Shown here one piece after another: positions 18,782-27,783 of a stretch of DNA of 64,000 nucleotides. The number at the start of each line of letters is the position of its first letter. The stretch's first letter is position 1. Source of the stretch: Pandoraea pneumonica (GTDB lineage Bacteria > Pseudomonadota > Gammaproteobacteria > Burkholderiales > Burkholderiaceae); assembly GCF_902459645.1 (NCBI RefSeq), contig NZ_CABPSK010000001.1, forward strand, positions 1,116,001 to 1,180,000, in the 5' to 3' direction. The notes under the pieces are model-generated. The model ran no database searches. It had not been told where the DNA came from and saw nothing but the letters and a program-made list of their open reading frames with translations. A program made the translations under genes and the position numbers.

Positions 18782-18788
18782 GTCGACC

Positions 18789-19070
18789 TCATAGGGCAGG
18801 CGTCCCGCTGTCAACGAAGTTATCGACCAGTGCCTGAGCGTAAGCATTGCCTGCACGCCGTGCTTCCCCGATGGAGTCGAACGGAAGGCTCTGGAGCCGG
18901 TAGACCTGTGAATCCCCCGATGGAGTGAGATCTTCGAGCGTGGTGCGGGAAATCTTCACCGACACGCCAAACGTCCGATCGTGTTTCCGCTCTGTCGAAT
19001 CGGGGTCCTGCTCGCGAAACACCAACGTTTCCAGGCGGAAACCCTTGTAATACGGAGTGACGTAGGCCAT
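18789..19070 (-). CDS. Small protein of unknown function (93 aa)
   Basis: It begins MAYVTPYYKGFRLETLVF, then a charged stretch REQDPDSTERKHDRTF and a beta-rich second half (VSVKISRTTLEDL, VYRLQSLPFDSIGEARRAG). The composition is that of a folded soluble protein. It leads a two-gene unit with 18569-18781. No family recognised. Confidence 0.55.
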   Translation of the reverse strand: MAYVTPYYKGFRLETLVFREQDPDSTERKHDRTFGVSVKISRTTLEDLTPSGDSQVYRLQSLPFDSIGEARRAGNAYAQALVDNFVDSGTPAL

Positions 19071-19146
19071 ATTGCCCCCGACGACCGCTGCACCGCTCCC
19101 TGGCGTCGATTACGCGCCCGAGCAGGCACAACGAAAGGAAATGAGA

Positions 19147-19290
19147 TCAGGAGGGTTTGGTACTGGAAGTCTGCAACCCCTTCGGACCGCGGGTGATGTC
19201 GAAGGACACCTGTTGAATCGGTGACGGACAACCAAGAAATTCAGAGATCGGAAGTGTCTCGCAAAGATCGGTAGGATCGACGCTCGATAA
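19147..19290 (-). pseudogene. Decayed cold-shock protein (Csp) gene remnant
   Basis: On the minus strand the frame ending at TGA 19147-19149 reads QQVSFDITRGPKGLQTSS, then TKPS and stop. This matches the last strand and tail of CspA-family proteins (x-VSFD-x-x-x-GPKGLQA). Upstream, pieces of the Csp middle appear in other frames (IFARHFRSLNFL and TFIERRSYR) where an intact gene would have DLFAHF and GFI. At least two frame changes and no start are seen. It is a remnant, not a working gene; the 5' limit is approximate. Confidence 0.55.
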
Positions 19291-19353
19291 ACGTCAGACT
19301 TGATGTTCGATTGAACACTTATACGCGGTAAACCTTGGCGCCGCAATGGATTT

Positions 19354-20580
19354 CTACCCCGTGGCGCGCAACGGTGTGCGCGCTTCGGTCATCGTAATTG
19401 CCGTCTCCGGCGCATATCGCACGCAGCGGTTACGCCCCGCTGCTTTGGCCTGATAGAGTGCCCGATCGGCGCGTTGCACCAGCGACGATAACTCGCCGCG
19501 CGCTCGCTCGTCGCAGGCCACACCGATGCTCACCGTTGCCGCCACCGCTTCGCCCTGCACGGTGCGCCCCGCCCGCTCGAATGCCTCACGCACACGCTCG
19601 GCAATCGTCAACGCCTCTGTCACGCTCACGCCCGGAAGAAACAGGGCGAACTCCTCGCCGCCGTAGCGCCCGAAGATATCGTCGGAGCGCAGTTGCTGCG
19701 CTGCCGTGCGCGCGAACAGCAGCAGTACGGTGTCACCGAACGGGTGTCCGTACGTATCGTTAATTCGCTTGAAGTGATCGAGATCGAGCAGCAGCAACGC
19801 CACCGGGGTGCGTGCCGTGCCATGGCGGCGCATCTGCTCGCGCGCAAGCCGGGTAAATTCCGGCCGGTTGAACGCTTGGGTCAACCCGTCGCGCGTGGCC
19901 GCCCGATGCAACGCAATTTCAGAGCGCTCTTTGCCGAGCGACACCATCAGGAAGCTCGCCACCACGATCAGTACCAGCATCTCGGTCGTCGCCACCTGCG
20001 CACCGAACCATGCAAGAAACTGCGCATCGGTGGGGCCGAGCCAGACGAGCGCGACGGCGCGCGCCGTGTAAAAGCTGCCATGCAACACGGCCACCACCGC
20101 CAGCACGATGCTGCTGGGAAGCCGTGTGCCCGACGCCTGCCAAAACTCCTTGGCGGCCATCAGGCTGTACAACGCCAGCAGCGAGAAGAACAGCACCCCG
20201 CCGCTCCACGCGTCGAGCGGACGCGCAAACAACCACGTCCCCCACAGCAACACCGCCGGGCCGCCGAACACGGCAACCCACTGGACACTGCGCCCATAAA
20301 AACGCCGGGCGCCGCTCCACACCATCGCGAACGCGAGCGTGGCCACCGCATTGCCCAACGGGTAAAGCACGGCGAGCCGCCCGCTTCGGGCTGCCAGCAA
20401 ATAGAGGATGGGAGAAAAGGTGGCAAGCAGGAACGCCAGACTCCACCAGCGGGGAGACTCGGCCTCGTCGCGACGCAGCGCATCGAGCATGAACAGAATG
20501 CCCGTCGCAATACTCAGCAAGAAAGTGACGAATTGCAGCGTCGGCAGGTCCAACGCAGGCAACGACAACCCCAGAGCCAT
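19354..20580 (-). CDS. Membrane diguanylate cyclase (GGDEF)
   Basis: 408 residues. Six or so TM helices fill residues 1-215, followed by a short coiled linker and a GGDEF domain (about 235-395). The signature is GRYGGEEF (GGEEF 307-311), an active variant. RSDD at 298-301 stands exactly five residues before it and is the classical RxxD inhibitory site, so product feedback is expected. It would make c-di-GMP from GTP in response to an unknown membrane or periplasmic cue. Start ATG 20580 sits after GGAATGGAG; upstream in-frame sequence has no similarity. Confidence 0.92.
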   Translation of the reverse strand: MALGLSLPALDLPTLQFVTFLLSIATGILFMLDALRRDEAESPRWWSLAFLLATFSPILYLLAARSGRLAVLYPLGNAVATLAFAMVWSGARRFYGRSVQWVAVFGGPAVLLWGTWLFARPLDAWSGGVLFFSLLALYSLMAAKEFWQASGTRLPSSIVLAVVAVLHGSFYTARAVALVWLGPTDAQFLAWFGAQVATTEMLVLIVVASFLMVSLGKERSEIALHRAATRDGLTQAFNRPEFTRLAREQMRRHGTARTPVALLLLDLDHFKRINDTYGHPFGDTVLLLFARTAAQQLRSDDIFGRYGGEEFALFLPGVSVTEALTIAERVREAFERAGRTVQGEAVAATVSIGVACDERARGELSSLVQRADRALYQAKAAGRNRCVRYAPETAITMTEARTPLRATG

Positions 20581-21056
20581 AGCTCCATTCCCCGGTGTGC
20601 GCTGCCGTGTCGGGCACAAGCGGGCAAAAAGCGAACAACAGCCCTGACACGATGCAGACGCGCGGATTGAAGGCGCGGGGGCGGCGGCAATGGTGCTTTG
20701 CACCGCCTGTGAGTTGGGATGGTAAGCACCGCAGCTGCTTGCGCGCCTCGTTTGGCGCACCGTCTGGCCGCCCCGGTTCGGCCATCGGTTTCTCTAGAGG
20801 TCTTCCGACACCGTGGCGCAATCGGCCGTGGCGTATCACGCACTTCCCTGGGCGCCCCGTCGATATGCGGTGGCAAGCCCTGCGTGGTATCTCGGAATCC
20901 TTGGAATTCAGCCCTGCTCCATACCCATGGGGCGGGATTCTAGCACGCCAGTTTGAGACTTCAACCGGTCGGCCAGTCGACTGGCTGAAGCGCATGTGTG
21001 GCGCATCTCAGCGCGCCTTACATTGCCTCACACAAGCGCCCAGCGTCTGCTCCGCC
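20581..21056. other. Intergenic region between iclR and the diguanylate cyclase gene
   Basis: About 475 bases without a supported gene. It contains the promoter of the cyclase gene and the 3' side of iclR. A perfect palindrome, GCCAGTCGACTGGC, lies at 20972-20985. I see no terminator with a thymine run. Confidence 0.6.
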
Positions 21057-21917
21057 TTAATCCTGACGCCGACGTGCCGACAGAGCCCCCGCCGTTTGAA
21101 TCACGAGATCGGCAAAACGGCGCTCGTCGCGTCCGGCGTTCCAGCGCACGCGCGGCACTGCGATATTGATGGCACCGATGGCACGGCCGTCGAGGTTGAC
21201 CACTGCCGCCGCCGTGGAAATATCGCCCATGAAGTACTCGTCTTCGGTGTGCGCGTAGCCTTGCTTGCGAATGCGTGCGAGACGCTCTTTGATCTTGCGA
21301 GGCTGCCAGACGGTGGCTGGCGTGAACTCCACCAAATTCGTTCGCGCGAGGATGTCGTCGATCTCGGCGTCGTCGAGCGTCGCGAGCATCGCCAGCCCCG
21401 GCGCCGTGCAATATGCGGGCAACCGCGAGCCGACGATCACGTTGGCATTGAACACACTTCGGCTCACGATCCGCAGCACGAACACAATGTCGGTATCGAG
21501 GCGCACGGTCAGGTTGGTCGCTTCTTCGGTCTCCGCCGCCAACTGCTGAAGATACGGCGCCGCACGGCTCACCAGCTCGTTCGAGACAAGATAGTGATAC
21601 GTGAAGTCGAGCAGCTTGGGCGAGAGTTCGTACTTCTTGCTCTGCGGATCTTTGAGCAAATAGCCGAGTGCCGAGAGCGTGAACGTGAAGCGCTGCGCCG
21701 CGCTGATGTCGAAGCCAGTAGCGGCCGCAATTTCGGACAGCGAGAGATGGCGCTTCGAGCCATCGAACGCGGTGAGCACCTTCATCGCCTTTTCGACGGA
21801 CTGCACGTACAACGTCGATTCGCTCGAAGCGGCCGCCGGCATGTCGTCGGCGGCTGCCGTTTTGGCACGGGTACGGGGAGTTTTTTGGGTAGCCACGATC
21901 GTGATGGAATAAGGCAA
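21057..21917 (-). CDS. IclR-family transcriptional regulator
   Basis: 286 residues. N-terminal winged helix about 36-98 (VQSVEKAMKVLTAF, LSLSEIAAATGFDISAAQRF) and C-terminal IclR effector domain about 105-280 (GSRLPAYCTAPGLAMLA, GYAHTEDEYFMGDISTAAAV). IclR proteins sense catabolic intermediates and control nearby catabolic genes. It is the last gene of a minus-strand set with a CoA ligase, a polyamine-type ABC importer and an enoyl-CoA hydratase, its likely targets. The start is uncertain: TTG 21917 (used here) or GTG 21896, neither with a clear SD. The operator-like site at 21929-21948 lies just upstream. Confidence 0.88.
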   Translation of the reverse strand: MPYSITIVATQKTPRTRAKTAAADDMPAAASSESTLYVQSVEKAMKVLTAFDGSKRHLSLSEIAAATGFDISAAQRFTFTLSALGYLLKDPQSKKYELSPKLLDFTYHYLVSNELVSRAAPYLQQLAAETEEATNLTVRLDTDIVFVLRIVSRSVFNANVIVGSRLPAYCTAPGLAMLATLDDAEIDDILARTNLVEFTPATVWQPRKIKERLARIRKQGYAHTEDEYFMGDISTAAAVVNLDGRAIGAINIAVPRVRWNAGRDERRFADLVIQTAGALSARRRQD

Positions 21918-21928
21918 TCAGGCGAGAA

Positions 21929-21948
21929 TTATCTCATAAAAATAACAG
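21929..21948 (-). promoter_or_regulatory. Candidate IclR operator upstream of iclR
   Basis: TTATCTCA-TAAA-AATAACAG has the same order and spacing as TTATCTCA-CTGC-AATAACTG upstream of the enoyl-CoA hydratase gene (28656-28675). Fifteen of the 16 fixed positions agree. It sits 12 bases before the iclR start, which fits autorepression. Confidence 0.6.
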
Positions 21949-22000
21949 TCTATTTTATGCCGATAACTCTAAAATTCCCGCTCCCCCCCCCGTCATCCCG

Positions 22001-23662
22001 TCACTTCACCGACGATTGATCCCATGCCGACGACGTGTCGCGCGACAGCAGATGCTTGCGAATGCGCTCCGACGGCGTGGTCTCGAAACGTTCGGTTTCG
22101 CGATAGTAGCGCGGGCGCTGATAACTGGCGAGCTTGTCTGCGGCCCATGCGCAGAGGGTCGGCCAGTCGACGGCCTGCCCGTCGCGAAACTGCACATAGA
22201 GCAATACGTCCTGCTCACCGATTTCGCTCGCGACACCGATCGCGGCACACGCTGCCACGGCCGGATGCCGCGCGAACACGCGCTCGATTTCCCACGCCGA
22301 CACGTTCTCGCCGCGCACCCGCATGCTGTCCGTGCGACGGCCCACAAACACCAGACTGCCGTCCGGGCTGCGGCGAGCGCTGTCGCCCGTATAGAGCTTG
22401 CCGTCGCGCAATGCCTTGGCGCTGGCTTCCGGATTGTCGAGATAGCCGGGCAGGAACACCCCTTCGACATCGCTCGACAACACGATCTCACCGAGTTCGC
22501 CGTCGGGCACCGGCTGGCCGTCGTCGTCGAGCAGTTCGAGCGTGAGCCACGGCAGTGCGCGACCGATCGAGCCCGGCGTATCGGTATCGTTGAGCGTGGC
22601 GAAGCTGGAGCATTCCGTCATGCCGTAGCACTCGCGCAAAGCACACTGCAAACGCTCGCGCGTTGCCTGCCAAGCGCTTGCCGCAACGCCTGCGCCCCAC
22701 GCGACACGCAGACTGTTCTGCGCCGGTTGAGCCTCACGCGGCAACTGCATCAGGATGTCGAGAATGCCGCCGAGATAATGCAGATGCGTGGCCTGTGCGG
22801 TCTCGCACTGCTGCCAGAAGCGGCTCGCCGAGAACCGCTCCACCACATGCATTTCCACTTCGGCCAAAAACGGCAGCAGCAGCATTTGCGCACCGCCGAT
22901 ATGGCACAACGGCTCCCACAAGAACAGACGATCGCCGTCACCCGCATCGGCCACCTGCATCGCGGCCTCGCTGGCGATACGCATCATGCGGTGCGTGAAC
23001 AGCACCCCCTTGGGCGCACCCGTCGTGCCCGACGTGTAGATGATGCACAGCACCGACGCGGGCGTGACCGGCGCAGCGTTCAGTGCCGCCCCATCGAACG
23101 CGGCGGCTTGTTGCTGCACATCGCTCAGCCAGTGCCGGACCACGCTCGGCCCGTGATGACCCGGCTGCTGTTCGGCGAGCACCAAGGCCGCGTCGAGCAC
23201 CTCGCCAAACGCAGGCTCTGCGATCAGCAGCTTCGGCTTGGCATGCCCCAACAGATATTCGAGGCCGTCGCCCTTGAGGCGGGTATTGACCGGCACCCAG
23301 ACGAGCCCCGAGAGCATTAGCGCGTAGATCAGCGCCACCTGCGTGGCGCTATTGCCGAGCATCACGGCCACGCGATCGCCCGGCACGAGGCCCTGCGCGG
23401 CAAACCACGCTTGCATCGCCGCCACTCGCCGGGCCATTTGCGCCCGGTCGATGGCGTCGCCTTCGTAGACGACGACAGGACGCGTGACCGACGCCGCCTC
23501 GCGCCCCCCGGCGAGACCGGCCATCAACAGCGGTACGACATCGAGCCGGTCGCCTTTCGCGCGTTGGGGAAAGTAGCGGGTGTACGGATGGGTGTTCGAC
23601 TCGGTGTTCGAATGTGATGGCGCATTCATCGGCGCAACTCGGGCAGCGTTAGACATAGACAT
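22001..23662 (-). CDS. AMP-forming acyl-CoA ligase (CaiC-like)
   Basis: 553 residues of the ANL superfamily. It activates a carboxylic acid as acyl-AMP and passes it to CoA. Motifs: YTSGTTGAPKGV (209-220, P-loop A3), YGMTECS (A5), GELGEIVLSS and LYTGDSARRSPDG (A7), VGRRTDSMRVRGENVSAWEI (A8 hinge). The last motif, usually PK-T-x-(S/T)-GKI with the catalytic lysine, reads TTPSERIRKHLL, so glycine and lysine are replaced by E and R. The best resemblance is to crotonobetaine/carnitine-CoA ligase-like enzymes. It starts 17 bases after the permease stop, so it is in the same operon. Confidence 0.88.
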   Translation of the reverse strand: MSMSNAARVAPMNAPSHSNTESNTHPYTRYFPQRAKGDRLDVVPLLMAGLAGGREAASVTRPVVVYEGDAIDRAQMARRVAAMQAWFAAQGLVPGDRVAVMLGNSATQVALIYALMLSGLVWVPVNTRLKGDGLEYLLGHAKPKLLIAEPAFGEVLDAALVLAEQQPGHHGPSVVRHWLSDVQQQAAAFDGAALNAAPVTPASVLCIIYTSGTTGAPKGVLFTHRMMRIASEAAMQVADAGDGDRLFLWEPLCHIGGAQMLLLPFLAEVEMHVVERFSASRFWQQCETAQATHLHYLGGILDILMQLPREAQPAQNSLRVAWGAGVAASAWQATRERLQCALRECYGMTECSSFATLNDTDTPGSIGRALPWLTLELLDDDGQPVPDGELGEIVLSSDVEGVFLPGYLDNPEASAKALRDGKLYTGDSARRSPDGSLVFVGRRTDSMRVRGENVSAWEIERVFARHPAVAACAAIGVASEIGEQDVLLYVQFRDGQAVDWPTLCAWAADKLASYQRPRYYRETERFETTPSERIRKHLLSRDTSSAWDQSSVK

Positions 23663-23679
23663 ACGGAAATCCGCGGGAA

Positions 23680-25425
23680 TCAGTAGCTCTTACGTTTGAA
23701 CATCGAAGACAGCCAGACACAGAACGCCATCAGGAACACCAGCGAGGTGGCTACGGCGGCCAGCGTCGGCGTGACGGCCAGTTGAATGTCGTCCCACATT
23801 TGCTTGGGCAGCGTGGTGTTGATACCGCCGGAGACAAAGATGGCGATGGTCAGGTCGTCGAACGAGACGATGAAGGCGAACAGGAACGCCGAGCCGAGGC
23901 TGGCCGCCAGCAAAGGCAGCAACACGGTGCGAACGCGGGTGAACGCCGACGCGCCGAGCATCTTGGCCGCGTCGTCGAGACGCCAGTCGAAGCGCTTGAA
24001 ACTTGCGCTGAGCGTGACCACCACATACGGAATCGCCAGCACCGTGTGTCCGATGACGAGACCGGCATTCGTGCCCGCCAACTCCCAGCGCGCGAACAGA
24101 TACAGCAAGCCGACGGCGACCACGATGCGCGGCACGATCAGCGGCGCGATAAACACCGCGAAGAGCGGTTTGCGCCAGCGGCTAGGCAAGCGCACGAGTG
24201 CGAGACTCGCGCCAAAGCCCAACACCAGCGCCAATGCCGCCGTGGCAAACCCGACGCCCAGCGAGCGCAGCAGCGCCGATTGCCAGACGCTCGATTCCAA
24301 GAACGCCACGAACCATTTGAACGTGAACAACTCGGGCGGGAACGCTACGAACGACTGCTTGGTGAACGCGAGCGGCACCACGAACGCAATGGGCAGCACC
24401 AGCGCCAGCACGATGACCCACGCATAGGCTTTCAAGCCGACGCCATGCCCAGCGCGCCCCGAATTCGGCACGAACTTGCCTGCGATGCGCCCGACCGCCA
24501 GCAGCACAGGCAACAAACGGCCGCCCTGCCCGCCTGCACGCTGCGGCGCTTCCCCGGCGAGCGACGACAGGCCGACCACACGATCATAGACATAGAACAC
24601 GACGATCGAACACAGCAGCAACACCGTCGACAACGCCCCGGCAAAGCGCAAATCGAAGAGCTCCAGCACCGACGAGATGACCAGTTGCGCCACCATCGAC
24701 TCACGCGGCGAACCCAGCAACGCAGGCACGATAAAGAAGCCCAAGCTGGAGATGAACACCAGCAAACCGGCGGCCGCAGCCCCCGACCCCGACAACGGCA
24801 GGAACACCGTGAAGAACCCTGTCGCGCGATCGGCCCCGAGCGTCTCGGCGGCCTGCACCAGTTGCATGTTGATGCCGCGCATGATCGGCAGCATGGTCAT
24901 CACGGCGAGCGGCAGCATGGCGTGCACCATGCCGATCAGCACACCGGTCAGCGACGGCGCGAGCGTACTCGCGTCGTCGATCAAGCCCAGATGCGTCGCC
25001 ACGATGGTGAGCAAGCCGGTCTTGGAGAGCAGCAGCATCCACGCATAGGTCTTGACGAGATAGCTCGTCCAGAACGGCAGCACGATCCACAGCAGCCAGC
25101 GCTCGCGTGAGCGGCTCGACAAGCGCGCGAGCAGATACGCCACCGGATAGCCGAGCGCCACCGAGAGCGCGGCGGTGAGAAATGCGATCCAGAACGTCGA
25201 ACCCAGCACCTTCACATAGACGGCCGAATGCGTCATGCGGGCGAACTGGGCGATGGAGAGCACGCCGTCGGCATCGTACAGACCGCCTTGCAGAATCTCG
25301 ACGACCGGCACGATGAAGAACACCGCGAGGAAAAGCAGCGCGGGCAAAGCGGGTAACCAGCCTTGCAAGCGCTTCGGCCAGGCAAAGCGGGGCCCCGCCT
25401 GAGGCAGGCGTTGAACAAGCCACAT
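23680..25425 (-). CDS. Fused ABC permease (PotB-PotC-like)
   Basis: 581 residues with about 12 TM helices, two permease units joined in one chain. Unit 1 (about 25-290) has the EAA loop around MQLVQAAETLGADRATGFF. Unit 2 (about 325-575) has its own loop DWRLDDAAKMLGASAFTRVR. Polyamine-type systems normally use two genes (potB, potC); here they are fused, leaving one polypeptide to form the pore. It works with the ATPase and binding protein just upstream in the same operon. Confidence 0.9.
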   Translation of the reverse strand: MWLVQRLPQAGPRFAWPKRLQGWLPALPALLFLAVFFIVPVVEILQGGLYDADGVLSIAQFARMTHSAVYVKVLGSTFWIAFLTAALSVALGYPVAYLLARLSSRSRERWLLWIVLPFWTSYLVKTYAWMLLLSKTGLLTIVATHLGLIDDASTLAPSLTGVLIGMVHAMLPLAVMTMLPIMRGINMQLVQAAETLGADRATGFFTVFLPLSGSGAAAAGLLVFISSLGFFIVPALLGSPRESMVAQLVISSVLELFDLRFAGALSTVLLLCSIVVFYVYDRVVGLSSLAGEAPQRAGGQGGRLLPVLLAVGRIAGKFVPNSGRAGHGVGLKAYAWVIVLALVLPIAFVVPLAFTKQSFVAFPPELFTFKWFVAFLESSVWQSALLRSLGVGFATAALALVLGFGASLALVRLPSRWRKPLFAVFIAPLIVPRIVVAVGLLYLFARWELAGTNAGLVIGHTVLAIPYVVVTLSASFKRFDWRLDDAAKMLGASAFTRVRTVLLPLLAASLGSAFLFAFIVSFDDLTIAIFVSGGINTTLPKQMWDDIQLAVTPTLAAVATSLVFLMAFCVWLSSMFKRKSY

Positions 25426-25514
25426 GGCAAAAAACTCCTTAGGCGGATGCCTTACGGGATATCGGGAAGCGCCTCATCACAGCGAGTGCGGCGAGTGCAG
25501 CGTGAGCGTCTGCG

Positions 25515-26588
25515 TCAACGTGTGAGCAACGTGGCACGGCTGTCGTCCCACGACAGGCCGACGTGCTCGCCCACGCGCGGCGACAATTCGCGCGGGCACC
25601 GCACCGTGAACTCGGACGTCTCGGTGCCTTCGGCATGGTGGCCGAGCGTCACGATGGCGCGCGTGTCCGAGCCGAGGAACACCACTTCGCGAATGGTGCC
25701 CGCGAGCGCACCGTCGCCCGGCGGCGTAAGGCGTGCCGCTTCCGGGCGCACCAGCAAACTCGCCTCACCGGCTGCGGGCAAATCGGCACTCGGGCCAATG
25801 GGCACGAGCGTGCTGCCCACGCGCAACGCGACACGGCCGTCGTGCAGGCGTTCGACCACACCGTCGAGCAGATTCGAATGCCCCAGAAAATCGGCGGCAA
25901 AGCGCGTCGCGGGCCGGTCGTATAACTGCGCCGGGGTGCCGATCTGTTCGATACGCGCTTGATTCATCAGACAAATGCGATCCGACAGCGTGAGCGCTTC
26001 GTCCTGATCGTGGGTCACGTAGATAAACGTCGCACCCAGCTCCTGATGTAAGCGGCGAATTTCCAACTGCATGTGCTCACGCAGCTTCTTGTCGAGTGCG
26101 CCCAGCGGCTCATCGAGCAGGATGATCGACGGACGGAACGCGAAGCAGCGGGCGAGCGCGATACGCTGTTGCTGCCCGCCCGAGAGCTCCGACGGAAGCC
26201 GCTGCGCGAACGCCTGCATCTTGACCATGGCCAGCGCGGCGTCGACGGCCGGACCCAGTTCGGCCTTCGGCAGCTTGCGCATGCGCAGCCCGTAGGCCAC
26301 GTTTTCCCACACGCTCATGTGAGGAAACAGCGCATAGCTCTGGAAGACCATGCCGATACCGCGCTTGCCGGGGGCGTCGCGCGTGGCGTCGCGCCCGTCG
26401 ATCAGCAACTGTCCCGACGTCGGCTCGACTAGCCCCGAGATCATCTGCAACAGCGTGGTCTTGCCGGAGCCCGAGGGCCCGAGCAGCGTGAGGAATTCTC
26501 CCGCCGCGACCCGCAGGTCGGTCGGCAGCAGCGCGGGCGTCTCGCGATACGTCTTGGCAAGACCGACAGTTTCCAGTTTGGTACTCAT
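25515..26588 (-). CDS. ABC transporter ATPase, PotA/CysA type
   Basis: 357 residues. Walker A GPSGSGKT (37-44), Q-loop VFQSYALFPH, signature LSGGQQQR (135-142), Walker B IILLDEPLGALD, H-loop YVTHDQDEAL, then a C-terminal TOBE regulatory domain (about 275-350). It powers import through the fused permease. ATG 26588 is the start because homology begins at its third residue. Confidence 0.94.
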   Translation of the reverse strand: MSTKLETVGLAKTYRETPALLPTDLRVAAGEFLTLLGPSGSGKTTLLQMISGLVEPTSGQLLIDGRDATRDAPGKRGIGMVFQSYALFPHMSVWENVAYGLRMRKLPKAELGPAVDAALAMVKMQAFAQRLPSELSGGQQQRIALARCFAFRPSIILLDEPLGALDKKLREHMQLEIRRLHQELGATFIYVTHDQDEALTLSDRICLMNQARIEQIGTPAQLYDRPATRFAADFLGHSNLLDGVVERLHDGRVALRVGSTLVPIGPSADLPAAGEASLLVRPEAARLTPPGDGALAGTIREVVFLGSDTRAIVTLGHHAEGTETSEFTVRCPRELSPRVGEHVGLSWDDSRATLLTR

Positions 26589-26663
26589 GTTCGACTCATC
26601 CGGCAAGGTGCAGCTAACGACATACGGCAAACGACAAACAGCGTGCGACCCACAACGTGTGGC

Positions 26664-27746
26664 TTACGACAGCAGCCATGCGTTAAAGCGCTCGGTCGCC
26701 TTGGTGCGGTTTTCCGCCCACCACTGCGGGCTGGGCAGACGCATGCCCTTGAGGTTGTCCGGCGCGGTCGGCAACAACGGGGCGCGCTCTTTCGGAATGG
26801 CGTCGAAGGCCTTCAAGTTGGTCGGGCCGTACGCGAGGTCCTGCGTGATGAGCGCCTGACGCGCCGGGTCGCCGCAGAAGCGCACAAACTGACGCGCAAA
26901 CTCGGCACGCGGCGTGCCCTTCGGAATGCCCCACCCTTCGATGGAATACAGCCCTTCGTTCCAAACGATCTTCACCGGTGCCTTGTTGTCGATGGCGGCC
27001 TGCGCGCGGCCATTCCATGTGGACATCATGTCGACGTCGCCGCTCTGAATCGCTTGCATCGCCTGCGCGCCCGAGGTCCACCACAAGTTGATGTGCGGCT
27101 TAATCCGGTCGAGCGACTTGAAGGCGCGGTCGAGATCGAGCGGATACAGCTTGTCGATGGGCACACCGTCGGCCATCAGCGCTTGCTCCAGCGTGTCGAG
27201 CGGACTGCGGCGCAGCGAGCGGCGGCCCGGGAAGCGCTTCACGTCCCAGAAGTCGGCCCATGTTTTCGGCGTGTCTTTGGTGAACTTGTCGGTGCGATAC
27301 GCCAGCACGGTCGAGTACACATCCACCCCCAGCCAGTCGGGCGTCACCGCCTCGGGCATGATGCCGGGGAAGTCGGCCGCCTTCATGCCGATGGGCTCGA
27401 GAAAGCCCTTCGATTCGAGATACGGAATGTCGGCCGACAGCGTGAGTGTGGTCACGTCCCACACGAAGTTCTTCGTCTGCACCATCGCCGCGAATTGCGC
27501 GACCGGCTGCGAATCGCGGGCCACGCTCACCACTTTGATACCCGTGGCTTTCTCGAACGGGTCGTAAAACGCACGGCGATACGCCGTGGTGTACGGACCG
27601 CCCGGGTCAGAGACGATCAACTGACGCGCTTGCGCATGCGCACCGCGCGACGCGACGAGCGGCAAGGCGCTGGCCAGTGCCACGGTACCGGCCGCTTGCA
27701 GCAAGCGGCGGCGCGAAGGGTTTTGCGGGTCGTGCGAGAAAGACAT
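26664..27746 (-). CDS. Polyamine-type ABC substrate-binding protein (PotD-like)
   Basis: 360 residues with a Tat-like leader: SRRRLLQAAG at 11-20, a hydrophobic stretch and AHA before the mature start near 39. Fold type II binding protein of the spermidine/putrescine family: VWDVTTLTLSADIPYLESKG, TPKTWADFWDVKRFPGRRSL and MMSTWNGRAQAAIDN are recognisable. ATG 27746 follows GGAG by seven bases. The ligand is unknown. The CoA ligase and hydratase nearby suggest a carboxylated, perhaps charged, compound rather than a polyamine. Confidence 0.9.
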   Translation of the reverse strand: MSFSHDPQNPSRRRLLQAAGTVALASALPLVASRGAHAQARQLIVSDPGGPYTTAYRRAFYDPFEKATGIKVVSVARDSQPVAQFAAMVQTKNFVWDVTTLTLSADIPYLESKGFLEPIGMKAADFPGIMPEAVTPDWLGVDVYSTVLAYRTDKFTKDTPKTWADFWDVKRFPGRRSLRRSPLDTLEQALMADGVPIDKLYPLDLDRAFKSLDRIKPHINLWWTSGAQAMQAIQSGDVDMMSTWNGRAQAAIDNKAPVKIVWNEGLYSIEGWGIPKGTPRAEFARQFVRFCGDPARQALITQDLAYGPTNLKAFDAIPKERAPLLPTAPDNLKGMRLPSPQWWAENRTKATERFNAWLLS

Positions 27747-27783
27747 AGGTAACTCCGCTAACGTGTGGGGTGTGCGCGGCGCG

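Noticed and set aside
19110-19346. 78-codon minus-strand open frame over the csp remnant
   Set aside because: It is the wrong frame over a decayed gene; the recognisable Csp tail is in another frame.
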